A DNA stretch of 24,379 nt, from NCBI GenBank assembly GCA_964563125.1, contig CAZLVY010000031.1:1-24379 (forward strand), in the 5' to 3' direction. Numbering within the stretch: position 1 is the first letter of the stretch; each line of letters begins with the position of its first letter. Below the pieces are notes generated by a model. The model saw nothing but the letters and a program-made list of their open reading frames with translations. It was not told where the DNA came from and ran no database searches. The position numbers and the translations under genes are program-made. The stretch comes from UBA1368 sp964563125 (lineage in GTDB: Bacteria; Bacillota; Syntrophomonadia; Syntrophomonadales; Syntrophomonadaceae). This document shows, piece after piece, positions 23,279 to 24,379 of this stretch.

Positions 23279-24088
23279 ATGGAAGGTTTAGCAATTTTGT
23301 TTGACTGGTTGGTAGTTATAATCCTGGCGGTTGCCATTTTGAGCATGGCCATCAAAGTTATACCCGAATATGAAAGGGCAGTTTTATTCAGGCTGGGACG
23401 TTTGGTGAATGTCAGAGGCCCGGGGCTGATATTCATTATTCCAGTTATTGACAAGATCATCCGGGTTTCGCTTAGGATCATCGTTTTTGATGTACCACCT
23501 CAGGAAGTAATAACCCGCGACAATGTTACCTGCAAAGTGAATGCAGTTTTGTATTACCGGGTGGTGGATGCCGACAAGGCCATTGTCAATGTGGAACAGT
23601 ACCATGAAGCAACCAATCAGTTGGCCCAGACTACCTTAAGAAGCGTAGTAGGTACGGCTGATCTTGATGAACTGCTTTCCAACCGTGATAAGCTTAATCA
23701 GACCATACAGCATATTGTTGATGAAGCAACTGAAAGCTGGGGGATCAAAGTCAGTGCAGTAGAAATAAAGGATGTCGTATTGCCAAATGAGATGCAAAGA
23801 GCTATTGCCAGACAGGCCGAGGCGGAAAGAAATCGCCGCGCCGCTGTTATCCAGGCTGAGGGAGAAAAACAGGCGTCGGTAAAATTAGCCGAAGCTTCAG
23901 AGATATTAACCTCAGTACAAGGCGGACTAACCTTAAGAATGTTCCGCTCCTTGTCTGAAATGACCAGTTCGCAAAATACCACTATACTATTTCCTCTGCC
24001 TATGGAACTCAGGCAGATTTTGCCTGAAATAAGAGCTTATGCTTCTCTCTTTGACAAAGAGAAAGAGAAAGACAAAGAAAAAGAATAA
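23279..24088 (+). CDS. Slipin (stomatin/prohibitin-like SPFH/Band 7 protein)
   Basis: This is a membrane scaffold protein forming oligomers in lipid microdomains, and the known partner and substrate of long-form NfeD proteases. The 269 residues have one N-terminal helix (6-28), the Band 7 domain (IPEYERAVLFRLGRLV, GPGLIFIIPVIDKI, then VPPQEVITRDNVT), an alanine/glutamate-rich coiled coil (QAEAERNRRAAVIQAEGEKQ), and a charged Lys/Glu tail. AGGAGG lies 8 nt before the ATG. The gene ends two bases before the convergent small peptide gene, with no terminator between. Confidence 0.95.
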   Translation: MEGLAILFDWLVVIILAVAILSMAIKVIPEYERAVLFRLGRLVNVRGPGLIFIIPVIDKIIRVSLRIIVFDVPPQEVITRDNVTCKVNAVLYYRVVDADKAIVNVEQYHEATNQLAQTTLRSVVGTADLDELLSNRDKLNQTIQHIVDEATESWGIKVSAVEIKDVVLPNEMQRAIARQAEAERNRRAAVIQAEGEKQASVKLAEASEILTSVQGGLTLRMFRSLSEMTSSQNTTILFPLPMELRQILPEIRAYASLFDKEKEKDKEKE

Positions 24089-24090
24089 AA

Positions 24091-24201
24091 TTATTTTAAT
24101 AGAATCATAAGCATAACCGAAAAGGCATAACCGATTATTACCATACAACCGGCGCTTAGAAAAGATTGCATAACATCTTTTTTACTTAATCCTTTAAACA
24201 T
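24091..24201 (-). CDS. Small single-helix membrane peptide (36 residues), unknown
   Basis: An open frame of 36 codons starts at ATG 24201 with a consensus AGGAGG exactly 8 nt upstream (24215-24210) and ends two bases after the slipin stop. The peptide has a basic N-terminus (MFKGLSKKD), then an uninterrupted hydrophobic stretch from Leu15 to Leu35 with one Cys (Cys19), and a final Lys: a single membrane helix. I do not recognise a family. The strong ribosome binding site and the well-formed promoter with two palindromes support it as a real gene. Size and regulation recall SOS-controlled membrane peptides such as TisB in Escherichia coli, but that comparison is analogy, not homology. Confidence 0.6.
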   Translation of the reverse strand: MFKGLSKKDVMQSFLSAGCMVIIGYAFSVMLMILLK

Positions 24202-24228
24202 AATATTAACCTCCTAAAGTTTTATTAA

Positions 24229-24278
24229 AGAACAAGTGTTCCATAAATATCTTAAATTAGAACACTTGTTCTTGTCAA
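24229..24278 (-). promoter_or_regulatory. Promoter with two LexA-box-like palindromic operators
   Basis: On the minus strand TTGACA (24278-24273) is followed after 18 nt by TAAGAT (24254-24249). Two palindromes of the form AGAACA-NN-TGTTC occupy it: 24259-24272 fills the spacer between the boxes, and 24229-24242 covers the likely transcription start. Their centres are 30 bp apart, about three helical turns. The cores match GAACRNRYGTTY, the Gram-positive LexA (DinR) box, though the flanking bases are not ideal. A TetR-type repressor is the main alternative. The rest of the window, 24279-24379, is A/T-rich with no gene that I can support. Confidence 0.55.
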
Positions 24279-24379
24279 GCGAAAACAATAAAAATTATTT
24301 GACCCAACAAAAATTATTTTCAGCCCTGCAAATAACTGTTAATATTATTAATAAGCAAATTTTGGTTAAATATTCCTAA

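Noticed and set aside
1..24379. tRNA, rRNA, CRISPR array, prophage or insertion-sequence transposase
   Set aside because: None seen by eye on either strand; the only repeats are the two palindromic elements and the 28-bp inverted repeat.

Overview
The window reads as chromosomal DNA of a spore-forming, probably anaerobic Gram-positive bacterium of the class Clostridia (Peptococcaceae or Desulfotomaculum-like). The grounds are a complete gerA-type germinant receptor operon, a GerW (YtfJ) sporulation gene paired with its usual DUF2953 partner, NifS/NifU-type Fe-S assembly, an EFR1-type flavodoxin/ferredoxin, strong AGGAGG ribosome binding sites, and frequent TTG/GTG starts. I cannot name a genus. 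A run of 100 N (7163-7262) marks a scaffold gap that removes the C-terminal part of nifS. No rRNA, tRNA, CRISPR array or prophage is visible.

Layout. 1-2914: a Cu(I) P-type ATPase whose reading frame runs on into a CopZ-like metal-binding domain that has its own internal ribosome binding site. 3073-3242: first copy of a palindromic dispersed element. 3267-5276 (minus strand): an apparently co-transcribed, tightly packed set of ECF sigma factor, zinc-finger anti-sigma, DUF2953 membrane protein and GerW. 5615-7691: a sulfur block with cysteine synthase (plus) facing nifU and nifS (minus). 8030-12110: germination operon in the order A, C, B and a small two-helix D-type protein. 12129-13625: a MOSC protein and an EFR1 ferredoxin/flavodoxin. 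13671-15512: two divergent, diverged GT-D-like proteins. 15521-15738: second copy of the palindromic element, with an internal 47-bp tandem duplication. 15739-16189: terminator-like hairpins and a cobalamin riboswitch. 16224-19311: ECF transporter (T, fused double ATPase, S), most likely for cobalamin or a precursor. 19257-20075: metallo-beta-lactamase-fold hydrolase. 20095-20265: a 28-bp inverted-repeat (REPIN-like) element. 20352-21625: a NERD-domain protein and a four-helix membrane protein. 21850-24088: NfeD serine protease plus slipin. 24091-24201 (minus): a 36-residue membrane peptide behind a promoter carrying two LexA-box-like palindromes.

How the parts connect. Cysteine synthase supplies cysteine, NifS would take its sulfur and NifU build Fe-S clusters. 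GerW and the GerA-type receptor both serve spore germination. The B12 riboswitch links the ECF transporter to cobalamin status. NfeD and slipin are a known protease/scaffold pair. The points most worth following up are the CopA-CopZ fusion with internal initiation, the variable palindromic element, the LexA-box-like small membrane peptide, the ECF ATPase with one degenerate site, and the GT-D pair in which one member has lost the motif aspartate.
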